A stretch of DNA of 64,000 bases, from contig CAWFQE010000010.1 in the NCBI GenBank assembly GCA_963817885.1, positions 186,001 to 250,000 of the forward strand, written 5' to 3'. Positions 8,357 through 17,434 of this stretch are shown here, one piece after another (the stretch's first letter is position 1; the number at the start of each line of letters is the position of its first letter). This stretch comes from CAVOHU01 sp963817885. GTDB lineage: Bacteria; Acidobacteriota; Vicinamibacteria; Vicinamibacterales; JAKQTR01. Position numbers and translations under genes: made by a program. The notes below the pieces were generated by a model. It did no database searches. It was not told the origin of the DNA and worked only from the letters and a program-made list of their open reading frames with translations.

Positions 8357-9340
8357 TCAGGCGTACACGTCTGTCAGCGCATCTTCCGGATTCGGATCGG
8401 GGCTCGTCTCCGCAAATCGCAGCGCAGCGTCGATGACCTGCTTGACGCGCGCGTCGATCTCCTGTGCCTGCTCGTCGGAGAGGGCTTCGCGCTGCTTCAG
8501 GTAGGACGTAAAGGTGATGATGGGATCCCGGCTCTTCCACATCGCCAGCTCCTCGTCGCTGCGGTAGAACGCCTTGTCGTGCTCGGAGTGGCCGTGCCAC
8601 CGATAGGTCTTGCACTCGATGAGCGTCGGCCCGCCGCCCGACCGGGCGCGCTCGATGGCGCCGCTGGTCGCCTGGTACACCGCCAGCACGTCGTTGCCGT
8701 TGATGGCGATGCCTTCGAATCCATATCCTTCGGCGCGCACCGCCACGTCCTCGATGGCCATCGACTTCTCGATCGGCACCGAGTACGCGTAGATGTTGTT
8801 CTCGCAGATGAAGATGACGGGCAGCTTGTGCACGCCCGCGAAGTTGAGCGCTTCATGGAAATCGCCGACATTGCTCGCGCCCTCGCCGAAGTAGGCGAGC
8901 ACGACGTTGTCGGCGCCTTCCATCTTGAAGGTCAGGCCGATGCCCGCCGCGACGGGCAGGTTCGACCCGAGCATGCTCGTGTTGCCGAAGATGCCCAGCT
9001 CCGGCACGCCGCTGTGCAGCGCGGAGTCCCGCCCCTTCGACAGGCCGGTCGCCTTCGCGTACATCTGCGCCATCATCACGCCCGGGTCGACGCCCTTCAT
9101 GAGGAACGTGCCCATGTCGCGATGGAGAGGACAGACGAAGTCCTCGCGCCGCAGCCCGTAGCAGGTGCCGACGACAATCGCTTCCTGGCCGATGCCGGTG
9201 TAGACACCGCTGCGCACGCGGCCCTGCCGGACCAGCACGCTCAGCCGCTCGTCGAATGAACGGATGAGCTTGAGCCAGTAGTAGATCTCCAGCAACTGTT
9301 CGTTGCTGAGCTTGAACTTGGTGCGTTTGAGAGAAGGCAT
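8357..9340 (-). CDS. 2-oxoacid dehydrogenase E1 component, alpha subunit
   Basis: 327 residues. It has the thiamine-diphosphate binding motif as GEGASN about 30 residues before ENN (FICENNIYAYS), the phosphorylation-loop-like RWHGHSEHD, and the substrate-channel sequence HSGVPELGIFGNTSMLGS. It pairs with the beta subunit 94 bases downstream to make an alpha2-beta2 E1. The start MPSLKRTKF is the only ATG giving a full-length N-terminus. The upstream DNA holds GAATCT 6 bases before the ATG, a weak -10 candidate. Acetoin dehydrogenase is the main alternative to pyruvate dehydrogenase; without neighbouring E2/E3 or acetoin genes the substrate stays open. Confidence 0.92.
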   Translation of the reverse strand: MPSLKRTKFKLSNEQLLEIYYWLKLIRSFDERLSVLVRQGRVRSGVYTGIGQEAIVVGTCYGLRREDFVCPLHRDMGTFLMKGVDPGVMMAQMYAKATGLSKGRDSALHSGVPELGIFGNTSMLGSNLPVAAGIGLTFKMEGADNVVLAYFGEGASNVGDFHEALNFAGVHKLPVIFICENNIYAYSVPIEKSMAIEDVAVRAEGYGFEGIAINGNDVLAVYQATSGAIERARSGGGPTLIECKTYRWHGHSEHDKAFYRSDEELAMWKSRDPIITFTSYLKQREALSDEQAQEIDARVKQVIDAALRFAETSPDPNPEDALTDVYA

Positions 9341-9470
9341 GGCTTCAGATTCAGTTTACCGCGACGGGTGATTCCGGATACGTGCCCAATTGACCTGCTG
9401 CAGCCGGGGGCTGACGATGGCCCGATCCTGACGGCGCGGCGCGGCTCTTCCGGGGGCGGGACCGTCGATC

Positions 9471-10725
9471 TCAGGCCGGCAGCGCGAGGCGGCTCGCCAC
9501 CAGCTTCGCCGCGACCCGGGGAAAACGGAGCACGAACCTGAGCCGCGCCCCGTTGTATCCGATTTCTCCGGTGGCATACCGGACGATCAGGCGCCCGGCG
9601 AACGGAAACGCGCGCAGGCCCTTCACCAGCGATTCGACCCGCCGCGGATTGGCGAACACGAACCGCCGGAAGAGCACCGAATCGCGAAGCTCTGCGCCCA
9701 GCTCCCGGCGCCAGAGGCGCTCGTACTCCCGGGGGGCCGCCCCACGCAGCACCGCGCGTCCAGCCAGCTCCCCGGTGACCATCGCAAAGTAGATGCCTTC
9801 GGCCGTGAACCCGTTGACGAAGCCGCCTGCATCCCCCGCCAGCAGCACGCGGCCGCTCGAGGTCGTCGAGAGCGGACCACCGACCGGGATCAGGAAGGGC
9901 GTGAAGCTCCGGCGATCGGACTCGCCGGAAATCAGGCGCCGGTCGCGCAGCCAGCCCACGAACTTCCGATGCTGCTCGGTACGGCCCGTCATCGGCCGCC
10001 TGTTTGAGGACGTCGAGCACCGATCCCACGCCGACGTTCACGTGGCCGCGTTTCGGAAAGATGTAGCCGTACCCGTGGGCGGCGCCATAGCCGAAGAACA
10101 CCCACATCGTGTCGGGGGCGGCGCACTGCATCTGCTCGACAGTGGTCTCCTCCATCATGTCGAGGGCCACCGAGTCTGCGGGCCAGACTTTGTTGACGCC
10201 AAGGCGCTTGGCGATCGCCGAGTTGACCCCATCGGCGGCCACCACGAACGGCGCTTCGAAGATCCGCCCGTCGCGGGCCTTCAGGCGTACGCCGTCGGCA
10301 TCCTGGTCGGCCTGCAGGATCTCGACGCCTTCGAGCAGATCGGCTCCCGCCTCCTGCGCCAGCTTCGCAAGCATGTGGTCGAATTCGAGCCTGCGGACGA
10401 GCAGGATCGCCGGCCGGCCGCCGTCGAGCACGACGTGGCGACCGCTCGGCGCCTCCATGTGAAGCTTCCGGATCGCGTCGGTGGTGATGCGGGCGAGCGC
10501 GGGACCGAGCCATGGAAACCTGCGCAACGCGCGGATCGTCAGCCCGCCACCGCACGGCTTGCTGCGCGGGAATCGAGCGCGCTCCAGCACGAGCACGCGC
10601 GCACCGCCAAGGGCCAGCGTCCGGGCAGCCACCGACCCGGCAGGGCCCGCTCCGACGACAATGGCGTCGTATGAGGACGAATGAGATCCGGGAATCCGGC
10701 CGTCGACCATGGCTGCGACGCTCAT
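9471..10725 (-). CDS. Geranylgeranyl-reductase-family FAD oxidoreductase (one frameshift)
   Basis: Two frames together give a complete protein of about 417 residues. The N-terminal part (10725 to about 9990) has the FAD dinucleotide motif VVGAGPAGSVAA, PCGGGLT and VVAADGVNSAIAK; the C-terminal part (about 9990 to 9471) has the second FAD motif RVLLAGDAGGFVNGFTAEGIY. The reading frame changes near 9985-10000, between LKQAADDG and RTEQHRKFVGWL. One base change there would restore the protein, so this is either a sequencing error or a fresh mutation. The family reduces isoprenoid double bonds or polyketide-like substrates. The start at 10725 (MSVAAMVDG) has GGGGGAG upstream. Confidence 0.75.
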
Positions 10726-10862
10726 CGCGGGCTGTCGCTCCCCCGATGCGGGGCGAGCCAATTGCCATTGCCAGTCTAACCCGAACGAGGCAATCGAATG
10801 TCTGGCTCTCGGCTGGCGGCTGGCGGCTTTCGGCCGGTCACCCCCGGGGTGAATCCCGCCGC

Positions 10863-12092
10863 CTACCCCAGGATTCGACTGAACCCGAAGGCGTCGTCGG
10901 CCGCATCGTGATGGCCCTGGTAATGCCGCAGCAGGACCCGCGCGGCCAGGAACGCTGCGGCCGAGCCGCTGTGCCCGGCGCCGAGCGCAAAGAGGTGGCG
11001 CGGGTAGTTGCGGTGCGGGCCGATGCAGAACAGGCCGTCGGACGCTTCCGCCATCTGGAGGTCCCACCCGTACTCAGGCTGGATCCCCGAAACGGCCGGA
11101 TAGAGCTTCGACAGCTCGTACATCAGCTGCCCGGTGCGCTGGACGATGGCCTTGTCGCGCGATCGTGCGGGCACGTGCGGCTGGTCGGCCCCCGTGAAGA
11201 GCAGCCGATCGTCGATGGTCCGCCGCAAGGCGTGCGCGGGGTGCTCCATGTCCATCACGATGGCCCTGCCGCGCCCAAGCTCACGGCGCACGAACGAAGG
11301 GAGCGGCGGCGTGAGCACGCAGTAGCTGTCGATCAGGCGGAAGTGGCGCTGGAGGGGCTTGAACGCGGTCGGCGGGTAGCCGGTGGCCACCACGACGGTC
11401 TCCGCTTTGAGGCTGCCCCCGTCGGTGACGATCTCGACGCCCGTGCGGCCCACGCGGACCTTCGTCACCGGCGACCGTTCGAATACCTGGGCATGGCGCG
11501 CAGAGGCGGCCGCGGCCAGGCCGATCGCCGCCCGGTACGGATCCACGTGGCCGTCGCCCGGCGATCGCATGGCGCCGCGTCCCTCGATGCCGGTCTCGAC
11601 GCGAAGACGGGCGGCGGTCAGCCACGTGGAGTCGATGCCGGCGGTGCGGCGGGCCTGCAGGTCACGCCGCAATCGCTTCTCGTCGAGCTCGTCGGCGGCC
11701 ACACGCAGCGCGTCGTGCGGCGCCAGCTCGCATCGCACGCCCAATCGGCGCAACGTGGCGGCGAAGTCGAGCCCCGCCCGGCGGAAAGACTGCCACACGT
11801 GGCGCGCCATCCTCAGCCCGTGGGCGTCCTGGAACGCCCGGAACTCGGCGCTCGGGTCGAGCCGGATCAATCCGGGGCCGGCCGCCGTTCCTGATTGGCC
11901 GATGCGTTCGCCCTCGACGAGCGCCGTCCGGATTCCGGCAGCGGCAAACGCGTACGCCGTCGCACAGCCGGCCAGGCCGCCGCCGATGATGACGACGTCG
12001 CACTGGAGTTCGCCGCGATGTCGAGGGTAGACGGGCTGGCGGGCTCTGGGAAACCGATCCAGCCAGTAGGGGCGGCCGTAACGCGTCATCAT
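10863..12092 (-). CDS. FAD-dependent amine/D-amino-acid oxidase family protein
   Basis: 409 residues of the DAO fold. The Rossmann FAD motif VVIIGGGLAGCATAYAF lies near residue 40, with VVVATGYPP in the middle and the C-terminal FAD-site sequence FALGAGHSGSAAAF. This family oxidises amino acids or secondary amines (glycine, sarcosine, D-amino acids); nothing here fixes the substrate. The start is the first of two adjacent ATGs at 12092/12089; a TAATAT -10 box ends 8 bases upstream with no Shine-Dalgarno, consistent with a leaderless mRNA. It is transcribed away from the AlkD-like gene. Confidence 0.85.
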   Translation of the reverse strand: MMTRYGRPYWLDRFPRARQPVYPRHRGELQCDVVIIGGGLAGCATAYAFAAAGIRTALVEGERIGQSGTAAGPGLIRLDPSAEFRAFQDAHGLRMARHVWQSFRRAGLDFAATLRRLGVRCELAPHDALRVAADELDEKRLRRDLQARRTAGIDSTWLTAARLRVETGIEGRGAMRSPGDGHVDPYRAAIGLAAAASARHAQVFERSPVTKVRVGRTGVEIVTDGGSLKAETVVVATGYPPTAFKPLQRHFRLIDSYCVLTPPLPSFVRRELGRGRAIVMDMEHPAHALRRTIDDRLLFTGADQPHVPARSRDKAIVQRTGQLMYELSKLYPAVSGIQPEYGWDLQMAEASDGLFCIGPHRNYPRHLFALGAGHSGSAAAFLAARVLLRHYQGHHDAADDAFGFSRILG

Positions 12093-12100
12093 AGGCTGCG

Positions 12101-12106
12101 ATATTA
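12101..12106 (-). promoter_or_regulatory. Putative -10 box (TAATAT) for leaderless FAD oxidase mRNA
   Basis: On the minus strand TAATAT is followed by 8 bases and then ATG ATG. Confidence 0.4.
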
Positions 12107-12124
12107 CACGCTCCCCTTCCGAAT

Positions 12125-12130
12125 TAGAAT
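12125..12130 (+). promoter_or_regulatory. Putative -10 box (TAGAAT) for the AlkD-like gene
   Basis: TAGAAT lies 43 bases before the ATG at 12174, and a Shine-Dalgarno-like GAGGCGG sits just before that ATG. Unlike its divergent neighbour, this gene would have a normal leader. Confidence 0.3.
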
Positions 12131-12173
12131 CGGCGGGTCGCGCAACCTGAAATGCGGCATATGAGGCGGACAA

Positions 12174-12989
12174 ATGGGCAGCGGCAAACCGAGGACGATT
12201 GCGGCATGGGTGAAGGCCATCCGCGGGCATCTCGTCGAACACGGATCGGCCGGGCACGCCTCGGGCGTGCAACGGTTCTTCAAGGAGGAGGTCCGCTCGT
12301 ACGGGTGGTACACCGCCGATCTTCGGGCGTACGGCCGCTCGATTCACAAGGAGCTTTCGTCGAGCCCGGCACTGATGCTGGATGTCGCCGAGCGCCTGTT
12401 CATGGGGAAGACGCTCGAGGAGAAGGGACTTGGCGTCGTCATTGCGGAGTGCTCGCTGCCGAAACCCGGCGCTCGGTCGGCTCAGATTGGCGCAGGGAAC
12501 AGGCCCCGGCCGGCAACGGCCGGAAGGCCGCCATCTGTGGCGCCCCGCACGATGGGGGAACGCGAGTTGCTAAGAGTGTCGGCCTGGCTGGACCACGTCG
12601 TCACGTGGGCCGATCACGACGCGCTCGCCATGTTCCTGATTGGCCCGCTGCTGGTGCAATTCCCGGCGCGTGCGCGGATGGTGACCGGGTGGTCGCGGTC
12701 GAATGATCGCTGGCATCGCCGCGCGGCGGCCGTCAGCCTGATTCGCGGCGTCCAGCGAGGCCTGTTCGTCGATCGGGCGACGCGTGTGACTCACACGCTC
12801 GCGGCGGATCCGGACGACATGGTGCAGAAGGGCCTGGGATGGCTGCTGCGGGTGTGGGGGTCGGTGCGGCCGGCCGAGGTTGTGCCGCTGCTGATGGCCA
12901 TCAGGCCGCGCACCTCGCGCCTGGTGCTGCGGACCGCGTGCGAACGCCTGCCGCGGGTGATCGGGAAGCTGTGCTCGGACGGGTCGTAG
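12174..12989 (+). CDS. AlkD-like DNA alkylation repair protein
   Basis: 271 residues, a HEAT-like helical repeat protein of the DNA alkylation repair family. These glycosylases remove N3- and N7-alkylated purines without base flipping. Recognisable features are RSYGWYTADLRAYG near the N-terminus, the Trp/Asp element VTWADHDAL and the hallmark WSRSNDRWHRRAAAVSL. A proline/alanine-rich insert of about 35 residues (around 95-130: KPGARSAQIGAGNRPRP) interrupts the helices and is not typical. The stop codon TAG at 12987-12989 is the first unit of the heptanucleotide array that follows, so the array has grown right up to the gene. Catalysis is inferred from family only. Confidence 0.8.
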   Translation: MGSGKPRTIAAWVKAIRGHLVEHGSAGHASGVQRFFKEEVRSYGWYTADLRAYGRSIHKELSSSPALMLDVAERLFMGKTLEEKGLGVVIAECSLPKPGARSAQIGAGNRPRPATAGRPPSVAPRTMGERELLRVSAWLDHVVTWADHDALAMFLIGPLLVQFPARARMVTGWSRSNDRWHRRAAAVSLIRGVQRGLFVDRATRVTHTLAADPDDMVQKGLGWLLRVWGSVRPAEVVPLLMAIRPRTSRLVLRTACERLPRVIGKLCSDGS

Positions 12990-13127
12990 GTTCTAGGTTA
13001 TAGGTTATAGGTTACAGGTTACAGGCTGCAGGCTGCACGCTGCACATAGGCCACAGGCTCCAGCCGCAGGCCGTAAGCCCCAGGCCACGGCCACAGGCCA
13101 CAGGCTCCAGCCACAGGCGACCGGACT
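12988..13127 (+). repeat. Degenerate heptanucleotide tandem array A
   Basis: In-phase 7-mers run as AGGTTCT, AGGTTAT x2, AGGTTAC x2, AGGCTGC x2, ACGCTGC and then decay into variants such as ACATAGG, CCACAGG, CCCAGGC and ACAGGCC. Neighbouring units are nearly identical and drift gradually. The array fills the gap between the AlkD-like and SIS genes. Confidence 0.85.
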
Positions 13128-13141
13128 CCCGCCCGACGCTG

Positions 13142-14189
13142 CTACGTCGTCTTCGTCACCTTGTTCAGTCCGCGGGGCCGATCCGGATCGAACCCCCGGA
13201 TCACGCTCAGCTCCAGGGCCAGCATCTGGCCGGGCACGACGGCCACCATCGGCGACACCCACTCCGGCATTCCCTCTGGCAGCGGGATCGGGGCCGTCGC
13301 AAGCGCCAGAGACGAGTGTACGGTTCGAGATCACGACCGGACGGGCACCGCGATCGATCATGACGCCGAGCAGCTCGTCGACCTCGGCGCTGACCGCCCC
13401 ATCCGGGTTGACCACGATCGCCGCAAACCCGGTTTCCACCAGCGCGATCGGACCGTGCTGAAAATCTGCCGCCGAGTACGGCTCAACCGCCACGTAGGCG
13501 AGTTCCTTGGCCTTGAGCGCGATCTCGAACGCCGTCGCGAAATTGAAGCCCCGCCCAATGACGACGCCGTTGCCGGCATCCTTCAGCACGCGGGCCGCGC
13601 GGATCAGGACATCGCCCGGCAGGCCGACCACCTGCCGCACCAGCCCGGGCACCAGTTCGAGATCCTTGCGCCGCGCCGAGTCGCCGGCCATCGCCGTCGA
13701 CAGCATGGCCAGGGCCAGCAGTTGGGCGGTGTAGCTCTTGGTCGCCGCCACGCTGCGCTCGAGGCCGGCGCCGAGCGCCAGCGTGTGGTCCGCCACGGCC
13801 GAGAGCGGGGATCCCGCCACGTTCGTGATCGCCAGCGTCTGACAGCCCTGGCGGCGGCCCTCCTCGACCACGGCCACCAGATCCGGGGACTGGCCCGACT
13901 GGGAGATCCCCATCACCAGCGCGCCCTTCATGCGGGGCGGCGCCGCGTAGCGGGTATAGAGCGATGGCGTTGCCAGCGTGACTTCCAGGCGGTTGAACGC
14001 CCCGAAGACGTACTGCGCGTACCGCGCGGCGTTGTCCGACGATCCGCGCGCGGCGATCACGACGTGGCTGATATCGGCTGCCGCCAGCCGTTTGGCGATC
14101 TGCTCGACCGACGGGTAACCCCGATCGAGCAGCCGCTTCATCACGTCGGGTTGTTCGGCGATCTCGTTGCGAAGCACGGATGGACTCAT
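13142..14189 (-). CDS. SIS-domain sugar-phosphate isomerase/deaminase (one frameshift)
   Basis: About 348 residues when a single frameshift is repaired. Two SIS domains are visible: AARGSSDNAARYAQYVF and GISQSGQSPD in the first; IGRGFNFATAFEIALK and the catalytic-loop DFQHGPIALVE in the second. This is the arrangement of the isomerase half of GlmS and of NagB-II/AgaS enzymes. The frame breaks near 13316-13322, after VVISNRTL; the correct tail continues in another frame as PIPLPEGMPEW through FDPDRPRGLNKVTKTT to TAG at 13142. The start ATG directly follows the stop of the upstream phosphodiester glycosidase (TAGATG), so the two are co-translated. Glucosamine-6-phosphate metabolism is the likely role. 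There is no glutaminase domain, so it is not GlmS itself. Confidence 0.75.
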
Positions 14190-15377
14190 CTACTTGCCCC
14201 GTTGGATGACGACCAGGGCGTCGCTGACCTTGCGCGGGCCCGTGGGGTCTGATGGATGGTTGACGACCTGGCCGCGCACGACCATCGTTGTCGATCCGCC
14301 GCCGTCGAGGTTGAGCGCGTTGGTCAGGTTCAGTCCGGCGGCCAGCCTCTGCAGTTCCTTGAAGGTCATGCCAAGGCTGAGACCGGGGTTGCGGCCGTCC
14401 ACGGTGATGATCCAGACCGTGCCGTTCGCGCCGGTCCCGATGACGGTTCGAGGATGGCGCTCGGTATCGAAGGCGGCGCGAAGCTGTTCCTCGGTCCAGT
14501 CCTCGAGGCGCCGGCCGCGGTAGATGAGCAGCCCTGCGCCGCCGATGACGTCGGCGGCTTCGGCCCATTGATCGGACAGCGTGCCGAGCGCCGTCTGGAA
14601 ATGAGGCGCGAGCGTCACCGCCTGCCCTCGCTCCAGCGCCTCGAGTCCGGTCGGCAGGATCGTGCCCCCGTAGGACAACACGGCGCCGTCCCGCGGTATC
14701 TGTGTTTTGCCCTCGTCCTCGCGGCGTTCCTGCACCCGAAGGGGCTTGCCGGAGAGCTGCCACTCGACGCCGGCCGGAGCCGTGTCGGAATCGGGGCCGA
14801 AGCTCGGCGTGTAGAGCATCAGGCGGCTCCTGATTCGTGTCGTGTCCACTCCGTCGATCGGAACGGTGAATTCCTCCTCGCCCTTCCTGTAGTGCAGCAC
14901 GACCGACGCGCTGACGCGGTCGAACACCAGGCGTTCCGGCTGGCCGGGGGCCTGGATGATGCCGACCGCGCCGCGCACCTGGGGCGTGTCGCTGACCAGT
15001 TCCCCGTGCACCTTGAGCAGGCCGGCAGGGTCGCCGTTTCGAACGACGAAGAACCCGGCGTTGATCGCGGCGATGGCCGGATACCGCCGGGCGATGTCGG
15101 GAACCGTCTCGAGTCCCATCACGTGGCCGGCGGCGAGCGCGCTTTGCAGCGTGACGCGCGACGGATCGAGGCGGAGAATCTGGATCGCCACGGGCCCGGG
15201 CGGATCGAGCAGGCTGGTGTCGTTGAGCCGGTACAGCAGCACGCCGTCCGAAACGCGTTCCGGGTTGCCGAGTTGGAGGGAGGTCTCGGACCGGCAGCCC
15301 GCGGCAGAGGCGGCGAGGACGATGAGCCACGCAACCCTGACGGAGGCGCGGCGAGCGTTGGCTCTGAAATGTCCCAT
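14190..15377 (-). CDS. Phosphodiester glycosidase (NAGPA-domain) lipoprotein
   Basis: 395 residues from the ATG at 15377 (a GTG at 15410 would add 11). A lipoprotein signal (WLIVLAASAAGC, with the lipobox Cys) anchors it at the membrane. The NAGPA domain shows AAINAGFFVVRNGDPAG, VIGTGANGTVWIITVDGR and the signature LNLTNALNLDGGGSTTMVV. The family hydrolyses N-acetylglucosamine-1-phosphodiesters, as in the mammalian uncovering enzyme and bacterial cell-wall enzymes. It abuts the SIS gene with zero spacing, which supports a joint role in amino-sugar or wall-polymer recycling. That pathway is inference. Confidence 0.85.
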   Translation of the reverse strand: MGHFRANARRASVRVAWLIVLAASAAGCRSETSLQLGNPERVSDGVLLYRLNDTSLLDPPGPVAIQILRLDPSRVTLQSALAAGHVMGLETVPDIARRYPAIAAINAGFFVVRNGDPAGLLKVHGELVSDTPQVRGAVGIIQAPGQPERLVFDRVSASVVLHYRKGEEEFTVPIDGVDTTRIRSRLMLYTPSFGPDSDTAPAGVEWQLSGKPLRVQERREDEGKTQIPRDGAVLSYGGTILPTGLEALERGQAVTLAPHFQTALGTLSDQWAEAADVIGGAGLLIYRGRRLEDWTEEQLRAAFDTERHPRTVIGTGANGTVWIITVDGRNPGLSLGMTFKELQRLAAGLNLTNALNLDGGGSTTMVVRGQVVNHPSDPTGPRKVSDALVVIQRGK

Positions 15378-15473
15378 CGTCAGGTTGCCATTATTATCGC
15401 CATTCGTCACCCGCAGTGGCCAGATACGTGATCGACTTCGCCGCCAGGCGCTGAAGCGGGGAGGGGATCAGCC

Positions 15474-17420
15474 CTATCTCGCGCGGTCGGCCAGACGGGC
15501 CAGCGTTTGCTCGAATCCGGACAGCCCGCGAAGCGGTGCGAGCAGCGGCTCGATCGGCAGGCTCCACCCGACCGATCCGGAAGGAGCCTCGAGGAGCATC
15601 CGGTCGAGGGTCGCAAGGGCGTCCACCGGATGCCCGCGCACGCCATCGGCGAAAGCGGTGAGCAGCAGCGCTTCGCTCATCCGTCCGCCCCGTTCGAGCT
15701 CGGCGATGAGCGTGTCGGCAGCGTTCAGGTCGGCGCCGGCCTCCGTCCTGCGTCCGAGGCCCAGGTGGGCCGCAGCCATGCCGATGCGCGACCTCGCATG
15801 GTCCGGAAAGAGGTCCAGCGACCGGCCGAACGCCTCGAGGGCCCGATCGAACTCACGCCGCGCGAGGTGTGCGAATCCCGTCCCGTCGTGCGCATTCATC
15901 ACGACCTCGGCTCCATAGAGCCGCCAGGTCGGCGTGGTCTGGATCTCGCGGCCGAATTCCCGGATCGCACCGGCTGCGTCGCCTCTGGCCAGCCGGATGA
16001 GACCCAGCAGCCAGTGGAGCCCGCACCCGGGGTAGCGCCACGATCGCAACGCCTGCTGATCCTGCAGCTCGATGCCGTGGTGCACGACGCCGGTGGCGTG
16101 GTCGAGCCTGTTGCGGGCGATGTGCACCATCGCCATGTAGGTGTAGGCGAAGGCGATGTCCGGATAGAGTGCGAGCGCCCGCCGGAGGGCTTCGATCCGC
16201 TCGCTGCCCCACGCGGCGTGGCCCAGCCGGAAGAGATGCTGCCAGTTCGACGGATCCAGCGACACGGCCCGGCGTCCGGCCGCGGCTGCCTCTGCGTACT
16301 TCCCGACGCTCGTCAGCAGGAACGCCAGGGTGGCGTGCCCCTCGGCCAGGGTATCGTCGAGATCGACGGCGCGCCTGGCGTAGCCGATCGCCTGGGTGAG
16401 GCGATCCGTGTCGGCGCGGTTGCGCGACCTGGTGGCTTCGAACAGGAAGAAGTGCGCGTTTGCCAGCCCGGCGTAGGCGACCGCGTAGCGGGGATCGAGC
16501 GCGACCGCGCGCTCGAAGCCTTCGATGGCCGCGGCGATCTGCCGCGGATCGAGGCTGTCGAGCTTGATGCGCGCTTCCGAGACGGCGCGAAAGGCGTCGA
16601 GGTTCGAAGTCTCCCTGACGCCGGCGCGCATCGCGGCGCCGCGCGTGGTCTCGACGCCCAGGCTCGCCGAGAAGTGCCGCACGATGCGGTCCTGCAATTC
16701 GAAGATATCCTCCAGCCGGCCGTCGACCTTGGCGTCGGCGAGGTCAGCGCCGGTCGCCACTTCGACGATCCGGGCATTGATTCGCAAGCGATCGCCGGCG
16801 CGCTGGTAGCTGCCGACCACGACCAGCTGCACCCCAAGCTCGCGCGCGATGGCGGCAAGGGATCCATCGGTCCGACGGCCCGCCTCACCGACGCCCACGC
16901 GATCCACCACGCGCAGCACCTTGTAGGCGCCGAGGTCGCTGGTGACCGTCTCCGCGATGCCGGTCGACAGCCACGCCAGATCCGCGTCGTGGCTGAGGTT
17001 CGCAAAGTCCAGCACGGCGACCGACCGGAATCCGCCTTGTTCGGAGATAACCTGCCCGGTCGCGGCATCGGAGCGCGCGTTGTCGCCGATCTGGTCGACC
17101 GACTCGACCTGGGCGATGAATCGATACCCGCGGCGCGCCACGGTCTGGATATAGTGCGGCGCCGACGGGTCGTCGCCAAGCGCCTGGCGCAGGTCCGACA
17201 CCGCCTGCGTCAGCGCGTTCTCGGTGACGGCGACATCGGGCCAGATCGCTCCGAGCAGCTCGTCCTTCGTGATGAGCAGCGAGGGCCGCGACACGAAGTA
17301 CAGGAGGAGGTCGACCAGCTTCGGCGACAGCGCGAGCGGCTGATCGTCACGGAGCACGCGGAAGGAGGGACGCTCCAGGACAAACGGGCCGAAACGATAG
17401 ACGCTGGCCGATCCGGTCAT
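15474..17420 (-). CDS. ToxR/CadC-type winged-helix regulator with TolB-like and TPR domains
   Basis: 648 residues. Residues 5-105 are an OmpR/ToxR-type winged helix (LALSPKLVDLLLYFVSRP, DVAVTENALTQAVSDLRQ, ARRGYRF). Residues about 130-260 match the TolB-N-like module common in this family (SVAVLDFANLS, LVVVGSYQRAGDRLRINARI). The remainder is a series of tetratricopeptide repeats (YAVAYAGLANAHF, AFAYTYMAMVHIARN). There is no receiver domain and no obvious transmembrane helix. Such proteins are numerous in Acidobacteria and their signals are mostly unknown. A perfect TATAAT sits 8 bases before the ATG with no Shine-Dalgarno. It lies 9 bases from the stop of the HEAT-cyclophilin gene upstream. 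Confidence 0.88.
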   Translation of the reverse strand: MTGSASVYRFGPFVLERPSFRVLRDDQPLALSPKLVDLLLYFVSRPSLLITKDELLGAIWPDVAVTENALTQAVSDLRQALGDDPSAPHYIQTVARRGYRFIAQVESVDQIGDNARSDAATGQVISEQGGFRSVAVLDFANLSHDADLAWLSTGIAETVTSDLGAYKVLRVVDRVGVGEAGRRTDGSLAAIARELGVQLVVVGSYQRAGDRLRINARIVEVATGADLADAKVDGRLEDIFELQDRIVRHFSASLGVETTRGAAMRAGVRETSNLDAFRAVSEARIKLDSLDPRQIAAAIEGFERAVALDPRYAVAYAGLANAHFFLFEATRSRNRADTDRLTQAIGYARRAVDLDDTLAEGHATLAFLLTSVGKYAEAAAAGRRAVSLDPSNWQHLFRLGHAAWGSERIEALRRALALYPDIAFAYTYMAMVHIARNRLDHATGVVHHGIELQDQQALRSWRYPGCGLHWLLGLIRLARGDAAGAIREFGREIQTTPTWRLYGAEVVMNAHDGTGFAHLARREFDRALEAFGRSLDLFPDHARSRIGMAAAHLGLGRRTEAGADLNAADTLIAELERGGRMSEALLLTAFADGVRGHPVDALATLDRMLLEAPSGSVGWSLPIEPLLAPLRGLSGFEQTLARLADRAR

Positions 17421-17428
17421 TCGGCCGG

Positions 17429-17434
17429 ATTATA
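17429..17434 (-). promoter_or_regulatory. Consensus -10 box (TATAAT) for a leaderless regulator mRNA
   Basis: Perfect TATAAT on the minus strand, followed by 8 bases and then ATG at 17420. It overlaps the last codons of the upstream gene. Confidence 0.5.
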
